DNA of 64,000 nt from JACKIC01 sp964543795 (GTDB taxonomy: Bacteria > Planctomycetota > UBA1135 > UBA2386), in the NCBI GenBank assembly GCA_964543795.1, contig CAZIZN010000026.1, positions 1 through 64,000 on the forward strand, given 5' to 3'. The stretch's first letter is position 1; every line of letters begins with the position of its first letter. The notes under the pieces are model-generated. The model worked only from the letters and a program-made list of their open reading frames with translations. It ran no database searches and was not told where the DNA came from. This document shows, one piece after another, positions 62,944 through 64,000 of this stretch. The position numbers were made by a program, and so were the translations under genes.

Positions 62944-63825
62944 CTAGACCCGGTCCGGATCCTGCCCGCGCAGCACCGAGTTGCCTTCGAACGTCTCGCG
63001 CAGGTTCGCGCGCGCGGGCCGCGCGAGCATGGCCTCGTCGATGCGTCCGCTCTGCGCGAAGAAGCCGATCGGGTTCTTCCAGACCAGCCGTTCGATCTCG
63101 GCGCGCGGCACGCCGGCCTGCTCGAGCTTGACCACCGTGCGCGGCACCATCATCGGGTCGCTGACGCCCCAGTCGGCGGCGCTGTTGACGATCATGCGCT
63201 CGACGCCGTACTCGAGCACGATCGAGACCATGCGCGCGGGGTCCATCTTGGTGTTCGGATAGATCGAGAAGCCCGACCAGCAGCCGAGGTCGCGCGTGAT
63301 CTTGATCGTCTCCTCGTTGCCGTGGTCGAGCAGCACGCGCTCCATCGGGAAGCCCGCCTCCTGCACGATCGCGATGCAGCGCAGGAAGCCCTTCTTCTTG
63401 TCGCGGTGCGGCGTGTGGATCAGCACCGGCAGGTTGTGCCGCGCGGCGAGTTCGAGCTGGGCGGCCAGGAACTCCTCCTCGGTCTTCGTCTGGTCGTCGA
63501 GGCCGATTTCGCCGACGCCGACGCAGCTGTCCTTCTCGCAGTAGCGCGGCAGGATCGCCAGCACGTCCTTGTTGACGCGGTCGTCGTTCGCCTCGCGCGG
63601 GTTGAGCCCCATCGTGCAGAAGTGGTGGATGCCGAACTGCTGTGCGCGGTGCCGTTCCCACCCGATCAGCGTCTCGAAGTAGTCGACGAAGGTGCCGACC
63701 GAGGTGCGGTTCTGGCCGAGCCAGAAGGCGGGTTCGAGCACGCCGCGCACCCCTGCGAGCGCGAGGCGCTCGTAGTCGTCGGTGATGCGGCTGAACATGT
63801 GGATGTGCGGTTCGAAGATCAGCAT
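62944..63825 (-). CDS. TatD-family metal-dependent hydrolase, EboB-like
   Basis: 293 residues. The metal site reads EPHIHMFSR at the N-terminus and VGVGEIGLDDQTK, LIHTPHRDKKKG and VLLDHGNEETIK further on, in the order of TatD enzymes. ITDDYERLALAGVRGVLEPA and FGIHHFCTMGLNPREANDDR resemble EboB proteins I recall from Ebo (eustigmatophyte/bacterial operon) clusters. The C-terminus has NSAADWGVSDPMMVPRTVVK. Ebo genes are thought to help export or position certain metabolites. It is preceded by the tail of a possible EboA gene at the window edge. Confidence 0.75.
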   Translation of the reverse strand: MLIFEPHIHMFSRITDDYERLALAGVRGVLEPAFWLGQNRTSVGTFVDYFETLIGWERHRAQQFGIHHFCTMGLNPREANDDRVNKDVLAILPRYCEKDSCVGVGEIGLDDQTKTEEEFLAAQLELAARHNLPVLIHTPHRDKKKGFLRCIAIVQEAGFPMERVLLDHGNEETIKITRDLGCWSGFSIYPNTKMDPARMVSIVLEYGVERMIVNSAADWGVSDPMMVPRTVVKLEQAGVPRAEIERLVWKNPIGFFAQSGRIDEAMLARPARANLRETFEGNSVLRGQDPDRV

Positions 63826-63847
63826 CGGGATGCGGTGGGGCTGGCGG

Positions 63848-64000
63848 TCAGGCGCGGCAGCGCAAGAGCACGGCGCGGATGTCGGCGCGCGGTTCGCGCG
63901 GCAGCCGTTCCTGCGCGAAGGCGAACAGTTCCTTGCGGCCCAGCGCGAGCAGCCCCTCGGCGGCGGCCCGGCGCACGCCGTCGTCGCCGTGCTCGAGGCC
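63848..64000 (-). CDS. C-terminal part of a HEAT-like protein, possibly EboA (5' end outside the window)
   Basis: About 50 codons are visible, ending in TGA at 63848-63850; the start lies beyond the right edge. The readable sequence contains EHGDDGVRRAAAEGLLALGR and then KELFAFAQERLPREPRADIR, a HEAT-like helical end. It precedes the EboB-like gene in the same direction by 22 bases, which is the eboA-eboB order known from Ebo clusters. The assignment as EboA rests mainly on position. Confidence 0.5.
   Translation of the reverse strand, partial: GLEHGDDGVRRAAAEGLLALGRKELFAFAQERLPREPRADIRAVLLRCRA

Overview
The window is about 70% G+C, densely coding, and carries 57 protein genes that I can support, plus one doubtful mini-ORF. 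I saw no rRNA, tRNA, CRISPR array, insertion sequence or prophage. The gene content points to a high-GC Planctomycetota-like bacterium. The indications are an RpoA C-terminal-domain/TPR protein, sigma factors with unusual extensions, many secreted or lipid-anchored HEAT/TPR/SH3 proteins, and an EboB-like TatD hydrolase. This assignment is inference from gene content, not a phylogenetic result.

Layout. 0-7.3 kb: a Sua5/arginine-phosphatase-like fusion, a histidine kinase/NtrC-type regulator pair, accA, and an ECF sigma/anti-sigma pair followed by a PDZ protein. 7.3-13.3 kb (minus strand): a proteostasis operon in the order HEAT protein, tig, clpP, clpX, rlmN. 13.5-29.2 kb: genes of the set usually found beside the bacterial origin (mnmG, rpmH, rsmG, yidC), here spread out and interleaved with ruvA, the RpoA-CTD protein, glycosyltransferases, a STAS/SpoIIE-type partner-switching pair, nadD, miaA and a phosphoesterase. 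29.4-35.5 kb: a degenerate sensor kinase and an envelope-glycan cluster (GT2, a GT2-FemAB fusion, a small membrane protein, a GmhB-like phosphatase, a PEGA lipoprotein). 35.6-51 kb: mostly secreted or envelope proteins, including a TPR-HExxH protein, an M43 protease, a GT39 enzyme, an FAD lipoprotein and a TraB-like protein. This stretch also has radC and a very unusual ECF sigma factor fused to a membrane helix and several extracytoplasmic beta-sandwich domains. 51-64 kb: an M28 peptidase, an NFACT-family protein and ndk in one operon, then gnd, two exported proteins behind a shared repeat-rich intergenic region, prfC, a membrane protein, a third sigma factor, and an EboB-like protein with the tail of a possible EboA gene at the right edge.

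How it works together. Housekeeping translation and protein-quality genes (tig-clpPX, prfC, NFACT/RqcH-like, rlmN, miaA, mnmG, rsmG, rpmH) are mixed with envelope biogenesis (yidC, glycosyltransferases, FemAB, proteases) and with several signal-transduction units: two kinases, one NtrC-type regulator, three ECF-type sigma factors and one STAS/PP2C pair. Promoters can be read by eye in several gaps. They often place the -10 hexamer only 7-15 bases before the start codon, so many mRNAs may have very short leaders. The most unusual items are the sigma-factor/receptor fusion (39411-41768), the GT2-FemAB fusion (32041-34155), the Sua5/arginine-phosphatase fusion (51-1118), the TPR-tandem alpha-CTD protein (16082-17398), and a family of hairpin-bearing tandem repeats placed between convergent genes near rsmG and yidC.
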